From Ampullaceana balthica (Eukaryota; Mollusca; Gastropoda; Lymnaeidae): DNA of 64,000 nt. A program made the translations under genes and the position numbers. The notes under the pieces are model-generated. The model saw only the letters and a program-made list of their open reading frames with translations. It had not been told where the DNA came from and did not search any database. Shown in pieces: positions 23,293 through 36,879 of this stretch. Where the stretch lies: NCBI GenBank assembly GCA_944989445.1, contig CALYLW010000121.1, positions 393,001-457,000 of the forward strand. Direction: 5' to 3'. Numbering within the stretch: position 1 is the first letter of the stretch; each line of letters begins with the position of its first letter.

Positions 23293-23472
23293 CGAGTTTC
23301 CGGAAGACACCAGGTGTGACAGAACTTTACTGAGACCGTTGACGGTGGGCTGACCAGACGCGTACACGGGCTGGTCTGAAGTGGCTTGGTAGAAGTTTGG
23401 TGCGCATGTCTGCTTGTACGTCTGAAGGACGTCCGTGACGTCATTGAAGTCTTGCACGATGAAATACTTGCC
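23293..23472 (-). CDS. PALD1: Paladin coding exon 3
   Basis: Residues 71-130, exactly 60 codons, phase 0 at both ends. The acceptor is tttatttcag|GGC. The peptide opens GKYFIVQDFNDV and carries CAPNFYQ and YASGQPTVNGLSKVL. These match the strand, the CxPNF turn and the GQPT-containing segment that begin the first phosphatase-like repeat of paladins. I chose the donor TCG|GTCTGT because it preserves phase 0 and expected length; it is weak. An alternative CTG|GTGTCT donor 21 bases earlier would also keep frame but shorten the loop by seven residues. Confidence 0.85.
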
Positions 23473-25439
23473 CTGAAATAAACATACAGAGATCTTTTTT
23501 TCCAAATTGATATACTTAGAAATAAAAGCGTTGTTAATGAGTTTTTTCATCGTCTAAAAATACTATTGAGAATCCTTATTAAGGATCATATGTGATTTTT
23601 TATGACAGAACTCTTTTTGTCTGTCATCGCATAAAATATCATGAGAAAAATTAACATTCTGCAAGTGTGTGATAATTTTCAAAAAGAAAGGTGCACAATA
23701 AAACGTATTAAAGAGGTACTTTTTGAAGAGTATTTCCAAAGTTAAAGTTTAAATCAAGCGTGATGCTGAGAAAAATCTGCACGAATTTATCCGTTCATCT
23801 AATATTTCCCGCTGAATCGGAATGCGATAAAGCTTTTAAATAAAATAAAAGATACACAAATTGTGTAAGCAAACCAATAAATTAAAGCTTTATTAATTGA
23901 CTACTGCAAAAGTAGATGCTTCTGTACAAATATCTCACACAGGTATTAAAATTATATTTACATTATATAAGTCATTCTATATCATGGAAAAATAATTACA
24001 TATCTTGTATTTCATTAGTTAAACTTCGAAATTGAAACCATAAGATTAATGTCGTTTTCAATGTTTAAACCAACTATAGGCAAAATGAGGTAAATTAAGT
24101 CTAATAATATAAGATGGAAATCTCGGGGAAATGGCGCCTATATCGAGTAAACACTACATACGTAAAACTAAATTACTGAAGTGAGTTAAGATTTGTTAAA
24201 TACTCCATCATGCTGGTGTTATTTGGAAACGGAAGTCACGTGTGGTTTCTATTGGCTTGGCAGCGGGAAAAAAAAGTCATTTTGTCCTACTAACCTACTT
24301 TATATTTTGTTTCATTAGAGTAAAACAAAATGTATATTACCTAGCGCAGTAAACCCCAACCATATTTCTTAATTAATCATCTCCGGATGAGCCTTCTCTG
24401 ATGTCACCCTGCCCTTTTGGCAATCTGTACTGATGGTTGGAAAACGTCCCTTTTTTGCTTTCTACCCTTGTGGTACCCTAAGATTTCACGTTTGGAACAC
24501 GGCACTTTTGGCTATCTGACCTTAATGTACCTTAATCTTTTTTTAAAATTTGTATTAAAAATAGATGTCGTATAAAACCAGCATGATTGGTCTTTTTAAA
24601 ATTTCTTTACGTCTTGTCATTGATCCCATCCTTATTTGATGAGATTACCACACCATCTACCCTTTCTTAAGTGACGCAGACACTTATACTCAAATGTTCC
24701 ATTGATGGCAACGTTTTCAAAGGTTGATAAAAGAAAACATTTGCAAAGCTCATGCCCTAAGCAACAATCTAGAAACAATACACTGAAACAATGCATAGAA
24801 ATAATATATAATATAATTCAAAAAGGGGTACCTCAAATGACATGATTTTTTTTTAAAAAGCAATTTCTATTCTCTAGTGAACAGGAAACATTTTTACATT
24901 TAATATGAAACAATTTTCGAATTTTCGTTTAATTATCATTATTTTATTTAGTAATTTAAACGTATTTTTATTCTAATTTTCATTTTTACAATTTACTTTT
25001 CATTAAATCTTATAGTTCATGCTTCTCTTGCATTTATAATCGAGAAGCTTTTTGTACTTTACTAATTTTTTGGGATTGGGGGAAAGTGGGCTGGACATTT
25101 TTGAGTTTACCGCCACATAATTTACTAAAGGGGTTTATTAAAAAAACTTATTGCGAATGTATTGGGTACTGAAATCCTAACGATTGTCTAATTAAGATTG
25201 TCATACTCTGTGCATTTCAAGCTATTCGCCCCCATTGACTTCATTGACAAAGACTTCAATAATCCTCCTTCACTTTGCATTCCGGGACATTTGTGCAAAA
25301 GCTTTCGTTTATCAACCATCGTTGCGCATATTTTTCCTGCAACAATTAGTAATAAAAAAAATATATAAAAGCCCAAGTCACTCACTGTCTCCGTAACAGT
25401 CCATAGCAGTTAAAAAAGAAAGGTATCATTTTGGTTTCG
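23473..25439. other. Intron 2 sequence, nothing recognised
   Basis: AT-rich, without exon, RNA gene or clear element ends. Confidence 0.4.
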
Positions 25440-25625
25440 ATATTAACATAGCATGTGGTGTTTCTCGCCGTTAAAATATTATATGATGTCAATTAACCAA
25501 ACAATTGTAAAATACTTTGTTTACATTTCAGGAAGTTTAATAATACGTATTTATAAAAAAGGATAAGTTAGTTGGGCTTTTGAAAAAAGTGGGCGCTGTA
25601 GGCGCTCTACAACCCCTTGTAAATA
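25440..25625 (-). repeat. Family C repeat fragment
   Basis: Has the modules AAATACTTTGTTTACATTTC then aggaagtttaataatacgta and GTGGGCGCTGTAGGCGCTC shared with the cluster at 15.8-17 kb. The strand is assigned relative to that cluster's left end and is tentative. Confidence 0.55.
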
Positions 25626-26295
25626 AATAATGAAATAAACTTTTTTTTTAAAGCGCAGCCAATTAAAATACATGAAATGCAAATTAAAATATTTTTTGGA
25701 CCTCTTTGACATCTTGTGACGTCACGCACTTTAAATTGTTGAGCGTGTGGGTGGAATAAATAGCCGGGTATGGAGTGAATTAGAATAATTCACACACAAA
25801 AAATATACGGGAGGGGGGGGAGAGTGCGTAATGCAATGGCGGGAAGTCGCAGCAAACGTTAAACAACACATACACACGCACAGTTATTTCACATTGAGGC
25901 TTAATAAAGATTGCCCCCACATAATGGTACACTACGCAGTAACTTGGCGTCTGAAATTTAAGTGAAAAATGGTGATGGTTACCGGGGGAGGGGAAGGGGG
26001 AAATGGAGGGAGAGGAAAGCAAAATTTTACGCTTCTTAATAAAGTACAGAAAATAAAGTGATCAAGTGAGAATAATTATTGAATGAGTTTTAGGATTTAA
26101 AATATATAATAAAGATTGCCATTAAGCAATGTCTTCACAAATATTTATTTAATTATTTTTTTTTGTACATTTTTTAACATGTTAGATTAAAACTCTAATA
26201 GCCTACATTGTCAACTGGCCCCTGAAGCCGTCGCACACATGTGGACTTCTTGAACTAAGGTATACACACCTGGGGACGTCAGGGATGTGGGAGCG
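25626..26295. other. Intron 2 sequence, nothing recognised
   Basis: Contains G-rich runs at 25810-25825 and 25984-26018. No gene signal. Confidence 0.4.
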
Positions 26296-26720
26296 TATAG
26301 GTAGGTACATTGTATATGCCACTGCCCAACAGATGGATCACTTATAGGTAAGTACATTGTATATGTCACTGCCCAACAGATGGATCACTTATAGGTAGGT
26401 ACATTGTAGATGCCACTGCCCAACAGATGGATCACTTATAGGTAGGTACATTGTAGATGTCACTGCCCAACAGATGGATCACTTATAGGTAGGTACATTG
26501 TAGATGCCACTGCCCAACAGATGGATCACTTATAGGTAGGTACATTGTAGATGCCACTGCCCAACAGATGGATCACTTATAGGTAGGTACATTGTAGATG
26601 TCACTGCCCAACAGATGGATCACTTATAGGTAGGTACATTGTATATGTCACTGCCCAAAAGATGGATCACTTATAGGTAAGTACATTGTATATGCCCCTG
26701 CCCAAAAGGTGAAGCACTTA
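26296..26720. repeat. 47-bp minisatellite, about 9 copies
   Basis: Unit tataggtaggtacattgtag then atgccactgcccaacagatg then gatcact; variants are tgtata/tgtaga and tgcc/tgtc. In paladin intron 2. Confidence 0.97.
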
Positions 26721-27431
26721 GCCAAGGGGTTTGAATTAGTACGGTTTCGGTGGTCTTTTTAAAACTTGTAGCCAAAATTCTTCTTTAATTGATTTATTGT
26801 AAGTCGTTTTTTAGTTATTTTAAAGTCAATTCAATAATTCAATTTTTTATACACTCTTTCCAATAGTTTAACTTCTCAACACACCCATATATGTAAATAT
26901 TTTGAATATTTATGGTTTGCTAGTTTGCTTCACCAAAGATGAATTTTTAAAATCACCTTTTAGCTCATAATTCAGCGTATCTCTAGTGAATTTCTTAAAA
27001 GTTGATATACAATATGCAAGCTCTGTATTTAATTCATCTAAAGTAAACATTGATGAATATTTTTTAAAAGAATATTTTTTTTAATTTAATATGTTTTTTA
27101 CGATCATTCTTTTCTTTAGTGTTTCCAAGCCTTGCGCGCATTTAAACGTACTGATAACAAATTTCTTCAAGTACGCTTTCCTAGTCCAAGTACACTTTCG
27201 ACAGCCTTAAAATGGTATCCATTCTTTTCATTATTATTTCATCCAGCAAAGACGACAACTTGAGCTAAATTGAAATATTTTATTTTACCTAACTATCGTT
27301 TTTCTCGTCTTCCCGTAAATTTTCAATAGGATTTGTTGACGGGACCCAGCAGTATATTGAACTATTTTGAGCCCTTTCCAAACGTATGCCCTCCTCTCCC
27401 CCACTCCCCGATAGAGTCTGTGACATTTTAC
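26721..27431. other. Intron 2, 5' part, nothing recognised
   Basis: AT-rich sequence beside the donor of exon 2. Confidence 0.45.
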
Positions 27432-27589
27432 CTTGATAAGTGGATGTTCTGGCATGCCGTCTGCCAGGCTCCCATTGACGATTGGTTCGTTGAGCTCAAG
27501 GAACTGTTGGAACTCCTCCCGGCAGTCCTTGATGATGACAGGCGCCACCTTGTTGGTACGGACCACACATTGCTTGCCTGCGTACATTT
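27432..27589 (-). CDS. PALD1: Paladin coding exon 2
   Basis: Residues 18 (split) to 70. A good pyrimidine-rich acceptor (tgctccccag) precedes AAATG, and the donor is AAG|GTAAAA in phase 0. The peptide contains TNKVAPVIIKDCREEFQQF, the most recognisable N-terminal paladin block (vertebrate proteins have an NKVAPVVI-type motif followed by a CKEEFQ-type helix), and ends in MPEHPLIK, matching the family's PEH-containing turn before the first phosphatase repeat. The ATG inside the exon is not the start, because exon 1 supplies one in phase. Confidence 0.88.
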
Positions 27590-28762
27590 CTGGGGAGCAG
27601 CAAGAGAAGCAAGCACACTTGAAACATTTGAAAAGTCCTAACTACCATCATATTGTCAACGAACACAGAAATTTCATGATGTGTGGCGTGCTCGAGTATT
27701 TTAGAATCAATGAGACTTTACAAGAAATTAACATATACATGTTAAACATAATAGCATTTATCTGGTTCTCCTGGTATTTAAATCTGGGAAAATGTTGTAT
27801 AGCGTTATCGTTGTACACGCACGTTTATGTCCCAGTCAATCAACACTGCGGTAAAGTTCTAGTTATTAGTTAGAGTTTCCTCAGACGAAAAGAAAAACTT
27901 AGAATTATTCTAATAAACATTAAATACAGGCAATTGTCATTCAGTTTGGTTCTTTTTTTGTTTGGTTTTTATAGGGGGCATATTTAAAGAAAGTGGTTTT
28001 AAGTCCAATCTAAAATGAAAATATTACAAATGTTAAAAAAAATATCTTCTATTCTAAGGCCACTGACGTTTATCGTTAAAATAAATTAAACTTAATTCTA
28101 AATAGAACCCTACAATATGTGACCTTATGGGATATATTGAAATTATGAAGTTAGAATTAAAATGTGGCCCACCCCAGAATTAGGCTATTTCAAATGGTGG
28201 ATTTTTAATGACTAAGACATATAGTTTCTCATTTAAAATAGGTAAACAAAAATATTATCTCTCCCATTAAAATTAAGTGAAAAGATAAGAAGAATCGCGG
28301 TGTATTAAACGAAAATAAATTTGGTACCATCAGTCCCAAAATGGGTCCTGATCTAAAGACTAAACGGATTAAATGTCAATGGCATTATTCAGTTTAGTCT
28401 AAATCTTTCATCCAGCTGTAATTTGTTTGTTTTCAATAAAAGTGCAATGTAATTCTTTTTTTCCTCAACCAGTAGAAAAAATATATAATTCCAATAGCTT
28501 CACCGTTTTCTTCTGTGCAAATGAAAGTATCTGAAGTTCGATCAAGGTTCATTAATCCACATAGACGAATGCGGTACAAAAAAAACGTATTTAAAGTAAC
28601 CGTTGCATTTTGATATCTAACGGATTTCTGTTATGATTTTTTTTTAATTTTTAAATTTATGTTTTAGTGTATAAAACATAGAGAGAATCGCATTGTGTAC
28701 ATGTATTTCATTTAAAAAGCTTCCAATAACGTACGACACGAAATAATGTTATTTAAAATGCA
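27590..28762. other. Intron 1, 3' end, nothing recognised
   Basis: AT-rich sequence upstream of the exon 2 acceptor on the minus strand. No element ends seen. Confidence 0.4.
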
Positions 28763-29242
28763 GAATATCAGAATATCAGAATATCAGAATATCAGAATAT
28801 CAGAATATCAGAATATCAGAATATCAGAATATCAGAATATCAGAATATCAGAATATCAGAATATCAGAATATCAGAATATCAGAATATCAGAATATCAGA
28901 ATATCAGAATATCAGAATATCAGAATATCAGAATATCAGAATATCAGAATATCAGAATATCAGAATATCAGAATATCAGAATATCAGAATATCAGAATAT
29001 CAGAATATCAGAATATCAGAATATCAGAATATCAGAATATCAGAATATCAGAATATCAGAATATCAGAATATCAGAATATCAGAATATCAGAATATCAGA
29101 ATATCAGAATATCAGAATATCAGAATATCAGAATATCAGAATATCAGAATATCAGAATATCAGAATATCAGAATATCAGAATATCAGAATATCAGAATAT
29201 CAGAATATCAGAATATCAGAATATCAGAATATCAGAATATCA
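28763..29242. repeat. Perfect 8-bp tandem array, 60 copies
   Basis: Unit gaatatca repeated for 480 bases with no substitution that I can see. It encodes an 8-residue period (ISEYQNIR) in every plus-strand frame, so the 168-codon frame across it is a by-product of the repeat. The perfection implies very recent expansion or an assembly artefact. Confidence 0.97.
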
Positions 29243-29824
29243 CTTAGACTGAAATTATCCCCCTGTAACCAATAGATACTTTGAGACATCGCTATGCTCC
29301 AAATGCGTACACCAAATGTAACTGAACTTGAAATACTTTAGTGACCAATTTAATAAGAGAAATTATAATATTTTTTGAGAATCAATCGAACAGAAGTTAT
29401 GAAATATCAAATTTGGCTAAGATCCATTTATTGGACCACTTGAAAATGATTGAGTGACCCATCTATGAACAAACTAAAATATAAAAGGAAAAAAGCCTTT
29501 TAAAATGTCCAATGAACTTCATATAGTATGAGAGAATCTACCGGGCTGTTCATGATTTGTATGGGAAAATAAAGATCTGATTTTTTACATCTGAAGAAAA
29601 TTTGCGGCAATTAAAGTTTGAAAAGCGATGTTTGCCTTGAGATTCATTAATATGAATTAATTATTTATCATAATCAAGTGGTATTAACCATTAACAGAAC
29701 GTTAGTTATAGAATATCTGCAAGTTTCAATTTCTTAATTGTCAATTACGCTAAACCCTCAAACATTATATGACAGAACGTGCCACCTTAATATATGACCT
29801 GAATAAATAGAAGTAAATAAAAAT
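29243..29824. other. Intron 1 sequence, nothing recognised
   Basis: AT-rich spacer with no gene or repeat signal. Confidence 0.4.
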
Positions 29825-30250
29825 AAAACGTAAAAAACCAAGTTTTTCACTATAAATCCTTTATGTACTAGACGTAACTACAAGAATGTTCATTATAATA
29901 CGCAGCGCCAGACCATCCAGAAATACAAAATTGCAGTTGTGTCGTAAAACATGTTTAACATAATGCGCACCGATCAGGAATAAATTTATAAAAAGTTTTG
30001 TCAATAAAATACGCACCTTATTGTTGCGCGACAGAAAGGATGTTCAATATAATACGCACCGCGACGCTCTATCTCAAAAAATAGCATGATACATAGGAAT
30101 AAATAAAATAATCTAAAAAATCAATAATTTAAGCGCCCGTTCAAAACGAGTTATTTTTGGTGCAGTATTTTTTTTTCCAAGACTTTATTTTGAGCGGTAC
30201 GCGTTGGGATTTATCGTCAAAAACTTTGTTTTTAAGGTTTATTTATTATA
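29825..30250 (-). repeat. Family A/B reverse copy B2, interrupted
   Basis: Starts aaaaccaagtttttcac then ctataaatcctttatg and runs to about 30131, where it switches to the family C/D module CAAAACGAGTTATTTTTGGTG, then resumes with a plus-oriented family A end (gggatttatcgtcaaaaac, 30208-30250). It is a mosaic of two repeat families. Confidence 0.65.
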
Positions 30251-32428
30251 ACTATAATGAATAGTATTTTTGACGTTTGGCCGGTCGAGACGGCTGCTGG
30301 AGGGGAGGTACAACATGCCATCGAAACCACCGCGAACGTTCTTGGGCGGGCTTTATTGCTCGTACATGCATAACAAGACATTCATTGTGGTAAAATACAC
30401 AATCGTTTTTGTGACGCCATGGCTGTTCATTTTTTCAAATTGACGCATCTATGAATGATGCTGGTAAAAATAACATATCCATGTATGTAAATGGTATTCT
30501 TAAAAAAACAACAAAAATTTGAAGTGCAATAAAAAAAAATTATGTTATGGGTAGATCACGTAATGCCAATGCCTGTGAAGTGAAAGAGTAACACAAATTT
30601 AAAACCGAAGTACACATGCTTTTGAATTATTTTAATATCTTGTGCGTTTTTTTATTACAATAAATTTAGAAGCGATAAAATATCCCGTTTAGTCAATTGT
30701 AGAGTCAGTATTCACCGAAATAAAAACCTTAACTTTCATACAACGAGCGTTTCTTGATTATCGAGAAAGCCATTTGGCATCGTTCGCATTTCCCTGGATT
30801 CAGAGACCCTTCTCAGAAAACAATTCAAAAATCAATCTAAATATTCGCTTTCAAGAGAACAAAACACAACTAAAACCTTACATCGTCTTATTGAAGTCAT
30901 CCTGCCCCTCTACATTCTTCTAATTAGACCTGTCAACACCCCGTTGCCTGACATCCCCCACCCCCACGCCCTGCAGACGATGTCTAGAGATGTTGGGATA
31001 TCTCTCTTTCTCTTTCTCTCTCTCTCTCTCTCTTTCTCTCCTTCTCTCTCCCACATTAATTAAAATATCCACGCTAGGGAAAGCTGGCTAGGATCACACC
31101 AATTTAATAAACCAATCTTCTCTTTCTCCAAGCAATACCTTCCTTCTTCTCACAGGCAAGCAAATTAATAAACACTAGCCATATTTCTAAAATGAGCGTT
31201 CAAGAAGACATTATAAACAAACTGAAGCACCTTTGATACGAGCGAGGCCTTGCTGAAATTTTATGTGAAGACGTCGCTTGGTTCTCAACTCAGGTTGAAA
31301 TAGGAGCCACTGAATTAAAATTATAAACAATCATCTGTGTTTAGGCGTCTGATTTTGTGTGTATGCGTGTTCGTGTTTTTGTTTTGTTTTTGTTTTTTGT
31401 TTTCTGTCACGTTATGCTTTGTAGCCCAACAAGAAGAAATTCAAAATCAATGTGTTTTGCAAGGTGCTTTCCTTGAATGTGTGTCTTACCAAGCAGTTTA
31501 CTTTAGTTCACGAATTGTTTAACTGTTATCATTAGGCGGGATTTAAATTCCAACATTTGTTTTTCACCTTGTCGTTACAATGATTTAATAAAATAAGGAA
31601 CACTTTTATTTTTTTCAAGTTATTTGTATAATTCAATAAAGAAAACAAACAAGTGAATATTTCCCCATTTGAAAATGGATCTTTGCGTTTACAGATATGT
31701 GATTGCCCAAGCAATATGTCAAGTACGATACCTCTAAAACACAATTTCAGGGCTATTCAAAAATGGTTGACAAACACTGTTAATAAATTTGATTGTTAAA
31801 TTATGGAAATTATACTTGATTTTTAAAAAAAAACAATTACTTATTTCTCATAAACAAGCATGCAAAAATTAATTTGTTAAAAAATCATTTAAATATAATG
31901 CAATGTAGTTGTGTGCAGAGGCGTTATCAGAGTAAGGGCTAAAAAAAGAGAGGGGGTATATAGCCCAATTTCAAGAGAATATCTCGAAAATTTGACAAAA
32001 AGTGTCACCACTGCCAAAAAATCTTTAATTTGCAGTTCAGGGTGGACCCTTTAATACGCTGCTCGGTGGAGGTTAACAAATTTAGAATCACTGATCTTTG
32101 AACGAAACCAGCAGCACGGGAATACAATTTTTAGGGCAATGACTACGGCGATTTATTGATTAACCACTTGCTTTAAGTCGGACGGGGAACTACAAGAGAG
32201 CACATTTTACTGGACACTCCGATGAGGTTTGCCTACTTTATTCCCGGTATGGAATAACGTCTTTCTATCAAACTGCCACATTGCCACTGTTCATACGCTG
32301 ATAGTTTAAATATTTATAGACATGAAAAGTTTGCGAGAGGTTTTCTTGATTTTCAAAGCGGAAAGTGGACTAGGCTATGGGTTTACCTGTGCTTTAAGGC
32401 TTTAAGCATTATACACAGATCCCGTCGA
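30251..32428. other. Intron 1 sequence, nothing recognised
   Basis: Holds a (CT)n tract at about 31001-31050. Otherwise AT-rich with no recognised element. Confidence 0.45.
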
Positions 32429-32476
32429 TTGTTGCCAACTACGGGGATAAAAGATGTGAAGCGATTGCAAAAACTA

Positions 32477-32515
32477 CAAACACACACACACACACGTACA
32501 CACAAGCGCGGACAA

Positions 32516-32549
<34 letters not shown>

Positions 32550-32622
32550 GCAGATCATATGATTATAATATGGGGAGGGAGAGACGGAGAGTGATGGAGA
32601 GAGAGCGAGAGAGAGAGAGAAA
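32477..32622. repeat. (AC)n and (GA)n microsatellites
   Basis: ACACAC tracts at 32479-32546 followed by GAGAGA at 32577-32621. Simple sequence only. Confidence 0.93.
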
Positions 32623-33602
32623 TAAAATTATACAGGTTGCCTCCTTTTGTTGCTGTCTAGTTCGAGGTAAGCTTTGTTGTAGGGTAATTTAACAGTTCTC
32701 TTAAAACTCCACTATGGATGCACACTCGAAATAGATAAGATAAGATAGTATTCGTGCACACAGTTTGTCAAAAACCGAGCTGAGAACGTAAAGATATTCA
32801 AAAAGAAGTAACTCGGCTGGCAGTACAAACCAACAAGACGCAATCGCCAGAGAAGGAAAAACTATAATATACCATATCAGGGCCGGACTAACACTCTGTC
32901 TTTCCGTACAAATGCACGGAGTAAAAAAAAATCCAGAGTAGCAAAATTCATTTAAGGAAATGCGGAGGAGCGATCCGAAAAATTAATATAAAAAACAAGT
33001 CTCAAAAATGGGGCCAAAAATACTTTTTGAAATAGTATAGCGTATAAAATTGTCCCTTTATAAAATAAAGATTCGTAACTATTATATTATAACTCAAAAA
33101 TTATATTTTATCCCGGGACGCAGTTAGTTTTATGACGAGAGGTTATATCGCTATTTTTACGAAGCAAATGATGTAAGTATGATATTTTGCGCCCAGAGAA
33201 AAATAATTATGAATTTTTTTTATAAAATTGTTTCCCTGACCCTTCCCGTTGAATTAAATTTTTCTATGATATAACGTTGTAAGCCTCATTTTTGCGCCCC
33301 TGTACCTTGGGGCATGGGGACATGTTTACCTCACTGCCCAAAATTGTTACGACTTTAACCGGTGCACAGTAAAAAAGGGTTTAACTTTGATTTCCCTACT
33401 GATACGAGCTGTGACGTAGGTTCACATCAAACAATTATATAAGACATCTTAGCAAATTAGAGAAAATTACCAGAAATGGTTGGTGTATTCTGTAGCTAAA
33501 GATTCTGTTTTTTTGCCTCTACTGCAAAATTTTTGCAATGGCTAAATCTTTGTTAGCAAACGATGGTTATGGACATTGGCAGTATATGGTACAAATCTTT
33601 TT

Positions 33603-33790
33603 AAAAAACATGAAACTACAAAAAACATGAAACTACAAAAAACATGAAACTACAAAAAACATGAAACTACAAAAAACATGAAACTACAAAAAACATGAAA
33701 CTACAAAAAACATGAAACTACAAAAAACACGAAACTAAAAAAAAACATGAAACTACAAAAAACATGAAACTACAAAAAACATGAAACTAC
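33603..33790. repeat. 17-bp minisatellite, 11 copies
   Basis: Unit aaaaaacatgaaactac, nearly perfect. Confidence 0.96.
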
Positions 33791-34122
33791 AAGAAGCATT
33801 TTAAAACCAAAAGTCATGTCTTGAATTGAGAGTTTGTTTTAAACTTCACAAACAATGGATGATACCTCTCAAAGATTTTGACACCCCTCAGTGGACGCTG
33901 TTTTTCAAAGGGTATTTTCGAACGTCAAACGTGTGCGATTGCTGCTATGCATTTAGGGATAGCAAATAAAATTTAAATGAACATGATAAAAGGCGTCACT
34001 AGGATTGGTGTCACCCAGTGCGGCAGCTAATGGTGTCACCCCCTCACGACTTGCCACATAGACCCCCTACGAGTCTGTCAGTGCCAAATAACGAGAATAT
34101 ACATAATTTTACGTTTTGTTGT

Positions 34123-34265
34123 CACCCCTTGTGATTGTGTCACCCGGCGTGGTCCGCACCCCTTGTGATTGTGTCACCCGGTGTGGTCCACATCCCTTGT
34201 GATTGTTGCACAAGGTGTGATCCACAACCCTTGTGATTGTGTCACCCGGTGTGGTCTGCCTCCCC
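34123..34265. repeat. 34-bp short tandem array, about 4 copies
   Basis: Unit caccccttgtgattgtgtca then cccggtgtggtcca, with variation. The preceding ggcgtcactaggattggtgt resembles a DNA-transposon end but no partner end was found. Confidence 0.85.
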
Positions 34266-34387
34266 CTAATGATCCCATCAGAACATGATCAAGGAACATT
34301 TTTAAAGCTTGTCCAAATTTTAGCTGAATTTGATGCTGTCTTGGAGGAAGTTGTAAGAAGTGCTTTAAATAAACAACATAATTTTTT

Positions 34388-34885
34388 TAAACCGTAAAAA
34401 ACCAAGTTTTTGACTTTAAATCCTTTATGTACGAGACATAACTAAAAGAATGTTCATTATAATACGCAACGCAAGACCATCCAAAAATACAAAATTGCAG
34501 TTGTGTTGTAAAACAAGTTTAACATAATGCGCACCGATCAGGAATAAGTTTATAAAAAGTTTTGTCCATAAAATACGCACCTTATTGTTGCGCGACAGAA
34601 AGGTTGTTCAATATAATACGCACCGCGACACTCAAAAAATAACATGATACATAGAGATAAATAAAATAATCTAAAAATTCAATAATTTAATTACGGTACA
34701 TGCCATCGATCTGAAATTTTATTACATCGTTTTTATCATCGGTACGAAACTGCCTGCAAATTTTCAGCTCGCTAGCTTACGAGAAAGTGGGTTAAAAATC
34801 GATCCAAAGTTTTGGCGACAAGCAAGCAAGCAAGCAAACAATCAACCAAACAAACAGAAACCACGAGTTAATATAAAGGATTTAA
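34388..34885 (-). repeat. Family A/B reverse copy B3
   Basis: Full-length: aaaaaccaagtttttgactt then taaatcctttatgtacgaga at one end and cacgagttaatataaaggat at the other, with two 'ataatacgca' motifs and a GCAAGCAAGCAAGC tract near the end. It lies inside the 4.5 kb hAT. Confidence 0.82.
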
Positions 34886-35530
34886 TAAAAATACAAACTT
34901 GATTGAATAAGACCATTTAAAATGACGTCATTAAACTAATAGCAAATAATATAAAAAGTCACATATTACATGAAGTGAAACAAATCAAAATATAATGCAA
35001 TTATTTAGTTTTCAAACTGACTTAAATAAAACAGAACAAATGACATTCATAACAAGGTATGTGTCAATTGAACAAGAAGACATCAGCATTCATGAACATT
35101 TTCGGGACTTTCTTTCGAATGAAAGTTTGCCTTTGGAAAACATGATAGGCCAATGATATGATAATCGGGTGAACATAAATAGAGAGCATTAGGGGGTGGT
35201 AGCCAATCACTTAACCTGGTAATAAACGATATGGTAAAATCATCATTAGAAGGAGCCAACTTCTTTGATATTGTCTAAACATGGTACTTATTTTTTCTTC
35301 ATCGACTTTCAGAGGGCCAATGCTTTCAAAGAACGTTAAAGAACTAACATTAAAACTTCACAGTGACACCATGTGGGAAAATCGTTGAGGTATAAAATGT
35401 GTCTATTATATGAACCATTGCTTACCATTTATTACGAGAACATATATATAAACATCAGCACTTGGACTTCTTACGTAACTACAGCTATTCAAATTTCGTA
35501 TTTTTCTGTCATGATATGGTATGAGATATT

Positions 35531-35837
35531 AACTCATGTCAATCTCGTTAATAAACTCATGTCAATCTCGTTAATAAACTCATGTCAATCTCGTTAATAA
35601 ACTCATGTCAATCTCGTTAATAAACTCATGTCAATCTCGTTAATAAACTCATGTCAATCTCGTTAATAAACTCATGTCAATCTCGTTAATAAACTCATGT
35701 CAATCTCGTTAATAAACTCATGTCAATCTCGTTAATAAACTCATGTCAATCTCGTTAATAAACTCATGTCAATCTCGTTAATAAACTCAGGTCAATCTCG
35801 TTAATAAACTCATGTCAATCTCATTAATAAACTCATG
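35531..35837. repeat. 23-bp minisatellite, about 13 copies
   Basis: Unit aactcatgtcaatctcgtta then ata; only two or three substitutions across the array. Confidence 0.97.
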
Positions 35838-36046
35838 CAGGGAAAATATTATATTTCATAAGCAATGAAATTTTTGAGAAGTTTCAATTTTTATTATTTT
35901 TAATCTGAGATCAGACAATCACGTTAATGCCTTCATTGTTGATGCTGGCAAATGGCATCCGATATAAATTATGCAGATTTTTTTTTAATGAACTCAATAC
36001 AAGGACATCGAGTTCGTCGGATACAAATTCAATTTGATGAAAATCA

Positions 36047-36640
36047 GGTCGAGCCCACTATGGATGCAGGTCGAGTCCACTATGGATGCAGGTCAAGCCC
36101 ACTATGGATGCAGGTCGAGTCCACAATGGATGCAGGTCGAGTCCACAATGGATGCAGGTCGAGTCCACTATGGATGCAGGTCGAGTCCACTATTGATGCA
36201 GGTCGAGCCCACTATGGATGCAGGTCGAGTCCACAATGGATGCAGGTCGAGTCCACAATGGATGCAGGTCGAGTCCACTATGGATGCAGGTCGAGCCCAC
36301 AATGGATGCAGGTCGAGCCTACTATGGATGCAGGTCGAGCCAACAATGGATGCAGGTCGAGTCCACTATGGATGCACGTCGAGTCCACTATGGATGCAGG
36401 TCGAGTCCACTATGGATGCAGGTCGAGTCCACTATGGACGCAGGTCGAGTCCACTATGGATGCAGGTCGAGTCCACAATGGGTGCAGGTCGAGCCCACTA
36501 TGGATGCAGGTCGAGCCCACTATGGATGAAGGTCGAGCCCACTATGGATGCAGGTCGAGCCCACTATGGATGCAGGTCGAGCCCACTATGGATGCAGGTC
36601 GAGCCCACTATGGATGCAGGTCAAGCCCACAATGGATGCA
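36047..36640. repeat. 22-bp minisatellite, 27 copies
   Basis: Unit ggtcgagcccactatggatg then ca; 594 bases equal 27 units. Variants are gcc/gtc and cta/caa. All three plus-strand frames stay open because the unit has no stop, giving frames of 272, 208 and 103 codons that I treat as artefacts. Confidence 0.97.
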
Positions 36641-36879
36641 CAGGAAAGATACTAAATTGAACTCTTTTACCATCTTTTTTACACTGCAACCAAGTCTTTC
36701 GATCAGAGATTTTCTCAGCCTCATCATCACAACAGTTACTTTTGTTTTTAATATCATAAGTATTAACTAAAATATGTTAGTTCTTTTTTGTTTTAGGAAA
36801 AATTGAAAATATTTGGAAAGGCTTTTAACAGATATCAGTGGATATCCAATTTGTAATGAAATGTTAGCGGTGTATTATC

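Noticed and set aside
28746..29252. 168-codon ISEYQNIR repeat protein
   Set aside because: An 8-bp perfect array is open in every plus-strand frame with the same peptide period; no gene context.
35952..36770. 272-codon repeat protein
   Set aside because: 22-bp stop-free array; the three overlapping frames are equally open.
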